Shown here: positions 48,277 through 57,307 of the stretch, one piece after another
Position numbering within the stretch: the stretch's first letter is position 1
Layout: every line of letters begins with the position of its first letter
From: Phycisphaerae bacterium RAS1
GTDB lineage: Bacteria; Planctomycetota; Phycisphaerae; UBA1845; Fen-1342
NCBI GenBank assembly: GCA_007859745.1
Contig: SMLU01000001.1
Location: 1-64,000, forward strand
DNA length: 64,000 nt
Direction: 5' to 3'
The notes under the pieces: generated by a model
Databases searched by the model: none
Seen by the model: the letters and a program-made list of their open reading frames with translations, nothing else
What the model was told of the DNA's origin: nothing
Position numbers and translations under genes: made by a program

Positions 48277-49248
48277 TCAAATCTCCCACGTCGGTACGTA
48301 GGGCACATCCGCCAGCTTGGGCGCGCTTTGCGGCGGGCGAACCTTGAGGATGGGCGGCGTGATCGACACCATGTGCCCCGGCTCGACGCTCTTGGTAAGA
48401 AAAACCGATCCGCCCACGACGGACCCGTCCCCCAGTGTCGTGTCGCCGCCCAGCACGGTTGCGTTTGAGTAGATCGTGACACCGTTGCCCAGCGTCGGGT
48501 GCCGCTTCGTGCCGCGGATGATGCGGCCGCGGGCGTCCTTGGGGAACGACAGCGCGCCGAGCGTCACGCTCTGGTAGATCTTGACGTTGTCGCCGATGAC
48601 GCTGGTTTCCCCGATGACGACGGCGGTGCCGTGATCGATGAAAAAGCTGCGGCCGATGGACGCGCCCGGGTGGATGTCGATGCCGGTCAGGTGGTGGGCG
48701 TGCTCACTCATGATTCGCGGCATGAGCGGCACGTCCATGCGCGTCAGCTCGTGCGCATATCGGTAAATCGTGATCGCCAGCACGCCGGGATACGCGAGCA
48801 CCACTTCCGTCGTGCCGGTCGCGGCCGGATCGCCGTCGTAGGCGGCCTGCACGTCGGCGCTGAGCATGCGGCGCACGTCCGGAATGGCCTGGATGAAGCG
48901 CGCCGCCGCGTCGCTGGCGCTTTGCTCAAAACCCGCGGCGCCCGCCTCGCTGTCTCCTTGGACGTCCTCGCTCTCATGCCGCAGGCAGGCGGCGATCTGC
49001 TCGACCAGCAGCTCGTAAAGCTTCGGCAGGAGCTCGCCGACGTGAAAAGCGATGTTGTGCTGCGTCAATCCGCGGCGGCCGACGAACCCTGGGTAGGTGA
49101 GCTCCAGCAGCAGGTCGCAGACGTTGACGATCGCCGCCCGCGCCGGCAGGTGCTCGCGGTCAATGTGCTGAATGCGCGGTTCGCTGTGGTAGCTCGAGAC
49201 AATCCGCTGAACGAGCGTCGGCAGGTCCTTGCCCAGATCGTGTCGCAT
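48277..49248 (-). CDS. epsC: Serine O-acetyltransferase (EpsC type)
   Basis: 323 residues with AGGA 7 bases before the ATG. N-terminal helical domain (1-180), then LTRMDVPLMPRIMSEHAHHL and the hexapeptide left-handed beta-helix GIDIHPGASIGRSFFIDHGT, AVVIGETSVIGDNVKIYQSV, TLGALSF, ending in KRHPTLGNGVTIYSNATVLG. Catalytic His residues (EHAHH, IDHGT) are present. Makes O-acetylserine from serine and acetyl-CoA for cysteine synthesis. The long N-terminus is typical of EpsC rather than E. coli CysE. trpB lies 74 bases upstream in transcription order? It is actually downstream in coordinates and transcribed towards this gene, so the two may share a transcript. Confidence 0.93.
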   Translation of the reverse strand: MRHDLGKDLPTLVQRIVSSYHSEPRIQHIDREHLPARAAIVNVCDLLLELTYPGFVGRRGLTQHNIAFHVGELLPKLYELLVEQIAACLRHESEDVQGDSEAGAAGFEQSASDAAARFIQAIPDVRRMLSADVQAAYDGDPAATGTTEVVLAYPGVLAITIYRYAHELTRMDVPLMPRIMSEHAHHLTGIDIHPGASIGRSFFIDHGTAVVIGETSVIGDNVKIYQSVTLGALSFPKDARGRIIRGTKRHPTLGNGVTIYSNATVLGGDTTLGDGSVVGGSVFLTKSVEPGHMVSITPPILKVRPPQSAPKLADVPYVPTWEI

Positions 49249-49322
49249 GTGATCGTCCTGAATCGGCCCGAAGGAGCGGGCCAGGCGTGCCGAACGCGGA
49301 CAAGCGCCTGCCCCGTGCGATT

Positions 49323-50579
49323 CTACCCCGCGCCGGTCAGCCGCGCCACTTCCGTGCAGTCCTTGTCGCCCCGCCCGCTCAGGTTGATCACCAGCGTCTG
49401 CTTTGCCGTCATGCGCCGCGCTTCCTCGACCGCCACCGCGACCGCGTGGGCCGTCTCCAGCGCCGGGATGATCCCCTCCGTGCGCGACAGCAGCGAAAAC
49501 GCCGCCAGGGCCTGCTCATCTGTGGCCGATGTGTATTCGACGCGCCCGATGCTGTGCCAGTACGCATGCTCCGGGCCGACGCCGGGATAATCGAGGCCGG
49601 CCGAAACCGAGTGCACCGGTGCGGTCTGCCCGTCGTCGTCCTGCAGGACCACCGTCATCATTCCGTGCAGGACGCCCGGCCGCCCTTTGCCCAGCGTGGC
49701 CGCGTGCCGCTGTGAATCGAGCCCCTCGCCGGCCGCCTCCACGCCGATCAGACGCACCTCCGCGTCATCGATGAATGGAAAAAAGATGCCCGCCGCGTTG
49801 CTGCCCCCGCCGACGCACGCGACGACCGCGTCCGGCAGCCGTCCGCTCGCCGCCCGCATCTGCTCGCGCGTCTCGCGGCCGATGACAGCCTGGAAATCAC
49901 GCACGATCGTCGGGAACGGGTGCGGCCCCATGACGCTGCCGATGATGTAGTGCGTGTCGGCCACGCTGCCCATCCAGTCGCGCAGCGCCTCGTTGATCGC
50001 GTCCTTCAGCGTCTGTTGCCCGCTCTCGACCGGCACGACCGTCGCCCCCATCAACCGCATGCGATACACGTTCAGCGCCTGCCGCCGCACGTCCTCGGCC
50101 CCCATGTACACGACGCACTCGAGTCCCAGCTTCGCACACGCCGTGGCAGTCGCGACGCCGTGCTGTCCGGCGCCGGTCTCGGCGATCACGCGGCGCTTGC
50201 CCATGCGGCGGGTGAGCAGCGCCTGGCCCAGCGTGTTGTTGATCTTGTGGGCGCCGGTGTGGTTGAGGTCTTCGCGTTTGAGGTAGATGCGCGCCCCGCC
50301 GGCGTGCGCGCTCAACCGCTCGGCCGGCGTCAGCGGACTGGGCCGGCCGGCGTAGTTCTTCAGCAGGTCGTCCAGCTCAGCCCAGAACGCCGCATCGCTC
50401 TTAGCGCGGGCATACTCATGCTCCAGCTCGTGGATCGCGCCCATGAGCACTTCGGGCACATACTGGCCGCCGAAAGGGCCGAATCGGCCGGCTTGGCCGG
50501 ACGGGCTTTCGCCGGCGGCGCGCGGCGTCGAGGCGCTGGTCGGGTCGCTTGGCATCACGGCCGGATTGTAGTCGGTCAT
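49323..50579 (-). CDS. trpB: Tryptophan synthase beta chain
   Basis: 418 residues from the ATG at 50579; an in-frame extension upstream is encoded by a family-C repeat and rejected. Motifs: [22 protein letters not shown]-lysine region [51 protein letters not shown], and [14 protein letters not shown]. Condenses indole with serine to give tryptophan. trpA is not adjacent. The serine acetyltransferase gene follows 74 bases downstream; both consume serine, but a functional link is only inference. Confidence 0.96.
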   Translation of the reverse strand: MTDYNPAVMPSDPTSASTPRAAGESPSGQAGRFGPFGGQYVPEVLMGAIHELEHEYARAKSDAAFWAELDDLLKNYAGRPSPLTPAERLSAHAGGARIYLKREDLNHTGAHKINNTLGQALLTRRMGKRRVIAETGAGQHGVATATACAKLGLECVVYMGAEDVRRQALNVYRMRLMGATVVPVESGQQTLKDAINEALRDWMGSVADTHYIIGSVMGPHPFPTIVRDFQAVIGRETREQMRAASGRLPDAVVACVGGGSNAAGIFFPFIDDAEVRLIGVEAAGEGLDSQRHAATLGKGRPGVLHGMMTVVLQDDDGQTAPVHSVSAGLDYPGVGPEHAYWHSIGRVEYTSATDEQALAAFSLLSRTEGIIPALETAHAVAVAVEEARRMTAKQTLVINLSGRGDKDCTEVARLTGAG

Positions 50580-50638
50580 TGTGGGGACTGGTCTCCGTCC
50601 GGTCTCCACAACGCACCCCGGGAGTTCGGGCCGCTGAG

Positions 50639-50731
50639 GCTGTGAACATTTGGGTGGGACGGGCGTCTCGCCCGTCCCCGCGGCCTCAGGAACGAGCAAG
50701 ATGCCCATTGCGCCCGAAAAAGTTCACAGGC
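50639..50731. repeat. 64-bp family-C element with extended inverted termini
   Basis: 50652-50715 is a 64-base family-C element (gggtgggacgggcgtctcgc ... cattgcgccc). Beyond it the flanks ctgtgaacatt and aaaagttcacag are also inverted, giving about 93 bases in all. The copy at 23962 has related flanks (gggaacaaatt, gaagttcgcagg). Confidence 0.85.
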
Positions 50732-50818
50732 CCTCTGGCCCGCCGGTGCGGGCGGAACGCCCGCACTCCCCCCGTCCGGTGATTGAATCGACGGCACGCA
50801 CGGGTAGCATGGGCGCCG

Positions 50819-52732
50819 ATGTCCGACGATTTTGACCGGCCAGCGATCGCTCTCGACGCTGCGACGCGCGGCGCCTCGGCCGCGTCGTCCGCGGCCGATG
50901 TCGCGGCCGGCGGCCCGGAAGACGTGTGGTCGCACGTCTCACCCCGCTACCGCGTGCGGGCGTTTCTGTCGCTGGCCGGCACGTTTCTGCTTTTCTGCGG
51001 GCTGTGCGTGTTCACCCACTGGCTGCACGTCGCCCGGCCGTTTGAGTTTTCCGCGGAGTCCTACCTGGAGCCGCTCCGTTTCTGGGGGCCGCAGACCAAG
51101 ACGCTCGACGATTTCATCCGTTATCCCATCAGCGTGATGCAGACACCCGTGCACGCGATCGTGCTCGGGCTGCTGGTCGCCTCGATCGTGGCGATTCCCA
51201 TCTCGGTCGCCATTCTGTATCGCTTCGGCGCCGCACTGCTATTCGCGGCGGCCGTGTTCTTCTTTGCGCACCTGCCGTGGATGGCCTTCACACTGGTCGG
51301 CTGCTGCGTGCTGGCCTCGGTGAAGCCGTTCCGCATGCCGTTCCGATTCGGCTCCGGGCTGGTGGGCATGCTCCCGGTCGTCATGTACCTGTACCTCGCC
51401 GCCCGCGGCACGCCCGATCCATCCGGAACCTACGCCACGCCCGAGCAGAAGCTGCTGCTGGCGGCGCCGTGGATTCTGGCGCTGCTGGCGGCGGCGCTCA
51501 TGCTGGGAATGATCCTGCTGATCGCGCGGGCGGTGAACTACCGGCCCGGAGCGATTGCGCCGGTGATGGCGGTGATGTTCGCCACGCCCACGGTCCTTTT
51601 CCACGCCTACGTCGGACTCGATGAATTGAACTACCGCGTGCTGGAACGGGAGTACGGCCATCGCTCACGGCGATTTGAGCCGGTCGCCGACGCCCGCGTA
51701 AAAATCCTCGACCTGGTGCAGCACTGGATGGACGAGTCCAGCCTGACGCCGGGGCGCAGCGCCGCCCTGTCGGCTCTCTGGAGCGAACGCCCCGACGAGC
51801 TGGCCGCCCTGAAGCGCCGCATCGTCGCCTGGTTTGTCACGGAACTTCTTGGCGAGCGGCGGACCGCGCACGAAGCCTGCCGCAAATTCATCGCCGAATA
51901 CCCCACCAGCCGCTACGTGCCCAACGCGCTCTACCTGGAAGGGCGACTGCTGGACACGCGCCTGGACCAGCGCAAGCTGCTCTCCGACATGGCGCGCGAG
52001 CTCTACACCGACTTTCCGCATCCGCAATCGGGCGCGGTCTGGTCCACGCTGCTCACGCAGTTCACCCACTCGCCGCTGGCGGCGGCCGCCGCGGTGCGGA
52101 CGGCGCAGCTCCGACTGCGCGAGCGCGACGTGGACGGCGCCGCGGCGGCGCTGGATCGAGTGCTGCTCCGGCGGGCCGCCGGCCCCACGTCGCAGGCGAC
52201 GGCGACCGACTGGCTGCACACCGATGCGCCGGAAGCCAGCCTGCAATTCGACGAAGAGGCCTATCGACTCGAAGCCCGCCAGCTTCGCGATCTTATCGCG
52301 GCGAACCACCCGGATGAGCGCTTCGGCCCGGCGGCTCTGGCCGACTGGGCCTGCCTCGACCCGCATCGCGCCGGGTACGAGATTGAGCTGCGACGGCTCA
52401 TCGAGCACTACGTGGGAAGCCGGCTGTACGACAACCTGCTTCTGCGCTGGATCACGACGCAGCCTGAGCTTGCCCCGCGCGCCGCGCAGCTCGAGCGCTT
52501 CCTGGCCGAGCATGCGGGCGCGGATTCCGGCGTCGAAGCCGCTTATCATCTAGCCGAAATTGAGCTGCTCGTGACGGCGCGCACCGACGTCGCCGCCCGC
52601 AGTCGCGGGCTGCAACGGCTGCGCACTATCGTCGAGCGGCACGCCGACTCAAGCTGGGCGGCGGCGGCGGCGGAGTTGATTCGCCGACACGCGCCGGCCT
52701 CGGCTTCGGCGGCTGGAGACAAGCTCCCTTGA
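50819..52732 (+). CDS. Polytopic membrane protein with TPR-like C-terminal half, unknown function
   Basis: 637 residues from the ATG at 50819. Residues about 45-270 contain six or seven hydrophobic helices (FLSLAGTFLLFCGLCVFTHW, ALLFAAAVFFFAHLPWMAF, ILALLAAALMLGMILLIA and others). The C-terminal 350 residues are helical with TPR/Tol-Pal-like spacing (EACRKFIAEYPTSRYVPNAL then YLEGRLLD). No family recognised. Its TGA stop overlaps the TTG start of ubiX, so the two are translationally coupled. Confidence 0.65.
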   Translation: MSDDFDRPAIALDAATRGASAASSAADVAAGGPEDVWSHVSPRYRVRAFLSLAGTFLLFCGLCVFTHWLHVARPFEFSAESYLEPLRFWGPQTKTLDDFIRYPISVMQTPVHAIVLGLLVASIVAIPISVAILYRFGAALLFAAAVFFFAHLPWMAFTLVGCCVLASVKPFRMPFRFGSGLVGMLPVVMYLYLAARGTPDPSGTYATPEQKLLLAAPWILALLAAALMLGMILLIARAVNYRPGAIAPVMAVMFATPTVLFHAYVGLDELNYRVLEREYGHRSRRFEPVADARVKILDLVQHWMDESSLTPGRSAALSALWSERPDELAALKRRIVAWFVTELLGERRTAHEACRKFIAEYPTSRYVPNALYLEGRLLDTRLDQRKLLSDMARELYTDFPHPQSGAVWSTLLTQFTHSPLAAAAAVRTAQLRLRERDVDGAAAALDRVLLRRAAGPTSQATATDWLHTDAPEASLQFDEEAYRLEARQLRDLIAANHPDERFGPAALADWACLDPHRAGYEIELRRLIEHYVGSRLYDNLLLRWITTQPELAPRAAQLERFLAEHAGADSGVEAAYHLAEIELLVTARTDVAARSRGLQRLRTIVERHADSSWAAAAAELIRRHAPASASAAGDKLP

Positions 52733-53337
52733 AACAAATCATCCTGGCCATCACCGGCGCGAGCGGCGCGCCGTACGCCCGCCGGCTGGCACAGTGCCTG
52801 GCCGCGGCCGACGTGCATGTGCACCTGGTCATTTCACCGTACGGCCGGCAGCTCCTGGCGGACGAGCTGGGGATTCACCGCCTGACGTCAGAGTCGCTGC
52901 TGGGGCGGGCCGCCGAAAATGTCACCCTCTACAACCATCGCGACCAGGCCGCCCGCATCGCCAGCGGCTCGTTCCTGACGCACGGCATGGTCATATGCCC
53001 CTGCAGCAGCAACACGCTGGCCGCCGTCGCTTCCGGCCTCGCGGACAATCTCGTGACGCGCGCGGCGATGGTCACGCTCAAGGAGCATCGCCGGCTGATC
53101 CTCGTGCCGCGCGAGTCGCCGCTGGGCCAAATTGAGATTCGGAACATGCTGCGCGTCAGCGAGGCGGGCGGGATCATCTGCCCGGCGTCTCCGGGGTTCT
53201 ACATGCGCCCGACGTCGATCAACGACCTGCTCGATTTCATGGCCGGCCGCGTGATGGATCTTCTGGGCATCCCGCACGCGCTCAACACGCGCTGGGATCC
53301 GAAGTCGCAGGCGGGCGAGATCGAGGAGGCGGACTGA
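52729..53337 (+). CDS. ubiX: Flavin prenyltransferase UbiX
   Basis: 202 residues from a TTG start at 52729, supported by GGAG 12 bases upstream and a 4-base TTGA overlap with the preceding gene. Conserved blocks: ITGASGAPYARRLAQ, PCSSNTLAAVASGLADNLVT, RESPLGQIEIRNML, and PASPGFYMRPTSINDLLDFM. UbiX prenylates FMN to make the cofactor of UbiD-type decarboxylases. With ubiA directly downstream, a menaquinone or ubiquinone (including futalosine-type) pathway role is likely; no ubiD is in the window. Confidence 0.95.
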   Translation: MKQIILAITGASGAPYARRLAQCLAAADVHVHLVISPYGRQLLADELGIHRLTSESLLGRAAENVTLYNHRDQAARIASGSFLTHGMVICPCSSNTLAAVASGLADNLVTRAAMVTLKEHRRLILVPRESPLGQIEIRNMLRVSEAGGIICPASPGFYMRPTSINDLLDFMAGRVMDLLGIPHALNTRWDPKSQAGEIEEAD

Positions 53338-53339
53338 GC

Positions 53340-54224
53340 ATGGCCTCGCCGCTTCGCACGGCCTGGGAATGGGGGGAGATGATCAAGTTCAGCCACTCGA
53401 TCTTCGCGCTGCCCTTGGCGCTGCTGGCCGCGTTTCTGGCGGCCCGGCCGCAACTTCCGCACGCCGGACAGATCGGGCTGATCGTGCTGTGCATGATCGG
53501 GGCGCGCAGCGCGGCGATGACCTTCAATCGCATCGCCGACGCGCGCATCGACGCGGCCAATCCGCGCACCGCGGGGCGCGCCATCCCGCGCGGGCGGATC
53601 GGCCCGGCGGCGGCGTGGGCCTTTTTCACCGGCGCGGCGCTACTCTTTGCCGCGGGCTGCGCGGGGTTCTGGCTGGCGTACGCCAACGCCTGGCCGCTGA
53701 TCCTGGGCGGGCCGGTGCTACTGGCGCTATGCGGCTATTCGTATACCAAGCGATTCACGCGCTGGTCGCACGTCCTTCTTGGCGGCGCGATCGCGACGGC
53801 GCCCCTCGCGGCCTGGATCGCGATTTCACCGCACACACTGGGCGCGGCGGCGATCGTGCTGATGCTCGGCGGAGCACTGTGGATCGCCGGCTTCGACATC
53901 ATCTATGCCTGCCAGGACGTCGGGTTTGATCGCGCGGCGGGCCTGCACAGCTTGCCGGCGCGGGTGGGCGTCGGGGCGGCGCTGTGGATTGCGCGCGGGT
54001 TTCACCTGCTGACGGCGGCGGCGCTGGCGACGGTGGGGCTGCTGACGGAACGCGGAGTGCTGTACTTCGTCGGCGTCGGGTGCGTGGCCGTTCTGCTGGC
54101 CATTGAGAACGCGCTCGTGCGCGCGGATGATCTGCGTCGCGTCAACCTTGCGTTCTTCACAATCAACGGCGTGGTCGGCGTGCTGCTTGGCGTTCTGGGC
54201 GTAGCGGATGTCGTGCTGGGGTGA
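53340..54224 (+). CDS. ubiA: UbiA-family prenyltransferase (quinone biosynthesis)
   Basis: 294 residues with eight or nine transmembrane helices, starting 2 bases after ubiX. The prenyl-diphosphate/Mg site is FNRIADARIDAANPRTAGRA (the N/DxxxDxxxD motif), and the second Asp-rich loop is IIYACQDVGFDRAAGLHSLP. Transfers an isoprenoid chain to an aromatic acid at the membrane. The NRxxD variant is seen in UbiA-like enzymes of the futalosine menaquinone pathway (MqnP), so 4-hydroxybenzoate need not be the acceptor. Confidence 0.9.
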   Translation: MASPLRTAWEWGEMIKFSHSIFALPLALLAAFLAARPQLPHAGQIGLIVLCMIGARSAAMTFNRIADARIDAANPRTAGRAIPRGRIGPAAAWAFFTGAALLFAAGCAGFWLAYANAWPLILGGPVLLALCGYSYTKRFTRWSHVLLGGAIATAPLAAWIAISPHTLGAAAIVLMLGGALWIAGFDIIYACQDVGFDRAAGLHSLPARVGVGAALWIARGFHLLTAAALATVGLLTERGVLYFVGVGCVAVLLAIENALVRADDLRRVNLAFFTINGVVGVLLGVLGVADVVLG

Positions 54225-54246
54225 TGACGGTTGGGTGGCCGCATCG

Positions 54247-54335
54247 GAGCCCCAAGCGCGAGCGCGCGGGTGTTTGCGCGAGTGACGCCCAACCCTGAAA
54301 ACGCCCACGCGCTTGCGTTGGGGCGCGGTTCCGCG
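54247..54335. repeat. Family-E inverted pair
   Basis: ggagccccaagcgcgagcgc gcgggtg and its inverse cccacgcgcttgcgttgggg cg. This fills much of the 295-base gap 54225-54519, together with a G-rich tract and the promoter of the next gene. Confidence 0.8.
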
Positions 54336-54472
54336 GGGGGCCGCCACCCAAGCGGTCACGCACCCCGCGACACGGGGGGGGCCGGTTCGACTTGGCTGAT
54401 CGCGCCGGAGCGGAGTAGACTTCCCGGGAATCGAGCCGGTTTTGTTGAGAATCCGGGAAATCGCAGTTTTTT

Positions 54473-54501
54473 TTGACACTCTTGACAGGTCATGCTACTA
54501 A
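54473..54501 (+). promoter_or_regulatory. Sigma-70 promoter of the NYN-domain gene
   Basis: TTGACA (54473-54478), 17-base spacer ending in TGc, TACTAA (54496-54501); a second TTGACA is at 54482. Transcription would start about 12-15 bases before the GTG at 54520. The preceding tract is AT-rich (cagttttttttgacactctt). Confidence 0.55.
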
Positions 54502-54519
54502 TCTAGTTGGAGCGCGGAG

Positions 54520-55008
54520 GTGCCGGTCCTTATCGACGGAAACAACCTCCTGCATTCCGCGGTAGCGGCTGACCCTGAGCGCCCCGCCGGGCGTTACACA
54601 TTGTGTCAGACGCTCCAGCGATGGGCGCAGCGCTACAAGCAGCGCGTTCAGATCATCTTCGATGGCCCCGCTCCGCCTCGAGAGTTCCTGGAACAACTCG
54701 GCGGCAGCGATGTTCTATACATCCGTTTCAGCGGTTCGACCACCGCTGACGCGGTTATCGCAGAAGTTCTGGAGCGCGACTCCGCTGCGCGGCGTCTGCT
54801 CGTCGTCTCTTCTGACCACGAGATCATGCGCGCCGCCAAACGCCGACGAGCCACTCCCGTCTGCGCTCCGGACTTCTGGGATCGCGTCTTGCGCGACTTG
54901 GAAAAACCGCGACGGCAGTCTGACGAACCGGAGGAGAAGCGAAGCGGCCTGGGAAACGAAGCCGGCGACGACTGGCTTCGAGAATTCGGGTTGCCAGGTG
55001 GTTCGTAA
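54520..55008 (+). CDS. NYN/YacP-like PIN-fold RNase
   Basis: 162 residues from a GTG start with GGAG about 7 bases upstream. The start PVLIDGNNLLHSAVAA has the first catalytic Asp of NYN domains; IIFDGPAPPREFLEQL, the Asp-rich FSGSTTADAVIAEVL, and VVSSDHEIMRAAKRR carry the remaining acidic residues. YacP/Rae1-like proteins are ribosome-associated or RNA-cleaving nucleases. Lower GC than the neighbouring genes. Confidence 0.82.
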   Translation: MPVLIDGNNLLHSAVAADPERPAGRYTLCQTLQRWAQRYKQRVQIIFDGPAPPREFLEQLGGSDVLYIRFSGSTTADAVIAEVLERDSAARRLLVVSSDHEIMRAAKRRRATPVCAPDFWDRVLRDLEKPRRQSDEPEEKRSGLGNEAGDDWLREFGLPGGS

Positions 55009-55077
55009 GTGCGGCTGTGCGGCGCGGCGAGAAGGCGACTTTCGCCGCGGCCGCCGCATGGAAAGGCTGAGTGTCCC

Positions 55078-55473
55078 ATGTCCGTCGCCGAGTTGCCTTC
55101 CTATTCCGACGTTGATCTTTCCGCCGTTCCGTTGACCATGGAGCGCCGTACTGAGGCGCGCGTTTTCGCCTGCGGCGATCTTTTTCTGGTCGACCACGCG
55201 GGCGGGACAGTTTTTCCCTGCCACTGTCTGGACGTGTCCGGGCATGGGATGCGCCTGCGGGCGCCGCTGGGTTACGGCATCGCCGAGGGGCAGCGTTACG
55301 AGCTCTGCTCGCATCTGCCCGGCTCGCGGCCCAGCGCCGGATTTGGCCTTGCCGGAAGCCGCTGGGTGACGGTCGTTCGTTCGCAGATTGCCGTGGACAC
55401 TGAGCACGATGCGCTTGAGGTCGGAGTCGCGTTCGACCCGAAACCGACCGTGTATCAGTACCTTGGTTCCTGA
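55078..55473 (+). CDS. PilZ-like domain protein
   Basis: 131 residues from the ATG at 55078. ERRTEARVFACGDLFLV gives an RxxxR-type motif and CLDVSGHGMRLRAP the DxSxxG motif of PilZ c-di-GMP receptors, with the expected spacing. The rest is a short beta-barrel. Could report c-di-GMP levels to surface behaviour; there is no partner domain. Assignment is by motif only. Confidence 0.7.
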   Translation: MSVAELPSYSDVDLSAVPLTMERRTEARVFACGDLFLVDHAGGTVFPCHCLDVSGHGMRLRAPLGYGIAEGQRYELCSHLPGSRPSAGFGLAGSRWVTVVRSQIAVDTEHDALEVGVAFDPKPTVYQYLGS

Positions 55474-55616
55474 GACACGGCGTGGCGCACTTCTGACACG
55501 CCGCGTGTTGGCTGAGGAGGAGGAGGATGAAGCGACAAGGCACGCGTCGCAGCACGCGTGCCCGTCGGGGACAGGTCGGCCCCCGCACCGAACTAGCCGG
55601 CCCGTCCCGCCTTTTC

Positions 55617-55698
55617 GCCCCACCGTTTCGTTGCGGCGCTGTGATGGCCCGGTGCACGGCTGGTTGCACCGCCGGAGAAACGGTGGGGCCTTTGTTTT
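55617..55698 (+). terminator. Nested long hairpin with T-rich tail (terminator or small-RNA 3' end)
   Basis: GCCCCACCGTTTC (55617-55629) pairs with GAAACGGTGGGGC (55677-55689), a 13-bp stem. Inside it CGGTGCA/TGCACCG (55650-55671) forms a second stem. ctttgtttt follows. This is larger than an ordinary terminator. Confidence 0.6.
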
Positions 55699-55736
55699 CA
55701 CGCGCAGCGCCGGACGTCGCTGGCCTGGCGGTTTTT

Positions 55737-55843
55737 CCGAACCCGCCGCGCCAAGCGGCGGGGTGCCGGTCGGAAGCGAGCGGCGCCACCACCGGCGCAT
55801 ACCGGCGGGGACGTCAACCCGCCGCTTGGCGCGGCGGGTTCGG
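55737..55843. repeat. Family-D composite element (107-bp version)
   Basis: ccgaacccgccgcgccaagc ... cgcggcgggttcgg with the centre cataccggcggggacgtcaa, 10 bases longer than the four 97-base copies. Confidence 0.85.
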
Positions 55844-56070
55844 ACAGAGAGGCCCGCAGCAGGGCTCTGACAGATAAGGCCGCCGAGCCAAGCAAAATTT
55901 CCGGGCATGTCCGGCGTAACGGCGTCGCTGGAAACACGCCCCCGCGATCGTTAGCATCTCCAGCGTGCGATCGCCCGTGACGGTCTGGTCAGTCGCCAGG
56001 ACTGTCGCGCCGCCGATCGCCGGGCGTATCGTCGAATCTCAGACAACACCACGAAGACGCTGGAGCCGCC

Positions 56071-57270
56071 ATGGCCTACACCGTCCTGGCGCGAAAATAT
56101 CGCAGCCGCACGTTTGATGAGGTCATCGGCCAGGAGCCGATCGCGACCACGCTGGTCAACGCGATCAGGTCCGGGCGCATTCACCACGGTTACCTCTTCA
56201 CCGGCACGCGCGGCGTCGGCAAGACCAGCATGGCCCGCATCCTCGCCAAGGCGCTGAACTGCCTGAGCAGCGACGGCCCGACGGCGACGCCCTGCTGCAC
56301 GTGCGACGCCTGCAACGCGATCGCCGAGGGGCAGGACATCGACGTGATCGAGATTGACGCCGCCAGCAACACCGGCGTCGACAACATCCGCGAGCTGCGC
56401 AGCAACGCCGCGTTCCGACCGGCCCGCTGCCGCTTCAAGATCTACATCATTGACGAAGTGCACATGCTCTCGACCGGCGCGTTCAACGCGCTGCTCAAAA
56501 CGCTCGAAGAGCCGCCGGCACACGTCAAGTTCATCCTGGCGACGACCGAGATTCAGAAAGTACCGGCGACGATTCAGAGCCGCTGCCAGCGCTTCAATTT
56601 CCGCAACATCGACCCGGACGGCATGGCCAAGCTTCTGGCGCGCATCGTCGCGGACGAGGGCGCCGCGGCCGAAGACGCCGTCCTGCGGCGCATCGTGCGG
56701 CTGGCGAACGGCTCAATGCGCGACGCGCTGAGCATTCTGGATCAGCTCATGTCGGTCGCGGACCAGAAGCTGACGACGGCCGTGCTCGACGAGGTCATTC
56801 CACCGGCGCAGGACGAACACGCTTTTGCGTTGCTGCGGAATGCGGCCGACGGGGACGTGGCGGGCGTTTTGAACGCGGCGGAGCGCATCCTGACGCAGGG
56901 GCACGGTCTCGAGGTGTTCTGTAACGACCTGATCGACGTGACGCGCTCGCTGATGCTGATCCGCGCCTGCGGCCCGGACGCCGGTCTCGTAGACGTGCCG
57001 GCGGCGGCGCGCAGCGAGTACGCCGCCCTGTCGCGGGAGTTCGAACTCTCGCAATACGTACAGATGATCGCCATTCTGGAAGAGCTCCGGCGGAACGTGC
57101 GCTACAGCAGCGCCGGGCGGGCGCTGGTTGACGCCGTGATGGTGCGCTTCGCGCGTCAGAAGGCCTGGACCGCGATCGAAAAGGTGATCGAGCGTTTGCC
57201 GGCGGCACTACCCACGGGTGCGCCGGTTGCCCCCGAAAAAAAAAAGATGACGGCGCCCCTGCCGGCGTAG
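56071..57270 (+). CDS. dnaX: DNA polymerase III subunit gamma (0-frame product of dnaX)
   Basis: 399 residues. Clamp-loader AAA+ ATPase: VLARKYRSRTFDEVIGQEPI, Walker A FTGTRGVGKTSMARILA, zinc site CCTCDAC, Walker B KIYIIDEVHMLSTGAFNALL, sensor 1 VKFILATTEIQKVPATIQSR, arginine finger SRC, sensor 2 ANGSMRDALSILDQ. Domain III (about 240-370) mediates pentamer assembly. The frame ends ...EKKK then TAG at 57268-57270, just after a run of ten A. A tau-like extension is open in the -1 frame (57240-57752). Followed by ebfC and recR, the standard dnaX-ebfC-recR order. Confidence 0.96.
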   Translation: MAYTVLARKYRSRTFDEVIGQEPIATTLVNAIRSGRIHHGYLFTGTRGVGKTSMARILAKALNCLSSDGPTATPCCTCDACNAIAEGQDIDVIEIDAASNTGVDNIRELRSNAAFRPARCRFKIYIIDEVHMLSTGAFNALLKTLEEPPAHVKFILATTEIQKVPATIQSRCQRFNFRNIDPDGMAKLLARIVADEGAAAEDAVLRRIVRLANGSMRDALSILDQLMSVADQKLTTAVLDEVIPPAQDEHAFALLRNAADGDVAGVLNAAERILTQGHGLEVFCNDLIDVTRSLMLIRACGPDAGLVDVPAAARSEYAALSREFELSQYVQMIAILEELRRNVRYSSAGRALVDAVMVRFARQKAWTAIEKVIERLPAALPTGAPVAPEKKKMTAPLPA

Positions 57271-57307
57271 GCGCTGGTGCGGCTGCCGTGCCACCTGCGG
57301 CGCCGTC
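57235..57307 (+). promoter_or_regulatory. Candidate -1 frameshift signal of dnaX: A10 slippery tract and stem-loop
   Basis: Codons GAA AAA AAA AAG contain the heptamer A AAA AAG read exactly as in E. coli dnaX. A perfect 9-bp inverted repeat GACGGCGCC (57249-57257) / GGCGCCGTC (57299-57307) begins 2 bases after it. The 0 frame stops at 57270; the -1 frame stays open to 57752. Ten A could also support transcriptional slippage as in Thermus. Confidence 0.75.

Larger units (their letters stand above)
55474..56070. other. Intergenic region upstream of dnaX with a possible small ORF and a structured RNA element
   Basis: About 600 bases. A very strong site GAGGAGGAGGAGG precedes ATG at 55527, which would start the basic peptide MKRQGTRRSTRARRGQ. 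The frame runs on through a hairpin and a family-D repeat to 55877, so only a short product is believable. The hairpin at 55617-55698 and the repeat at 55737-55843 are listed separately. The last 200 bases before dnaX show no clear promoter. Confidence 0.5.

Noticed and set aside
50580-50708. N-terminal extension of trpB
   Set aside because: The extra codons are encoded by a family-C repeat, and homologues start at the ATG used here.
55474-55730. SRP (4.5S) RNA upstream of dnaX
   Set aside because: ffs is often near dnaX, but the conserved GGAAG-type apical loop and its flanks are absent.
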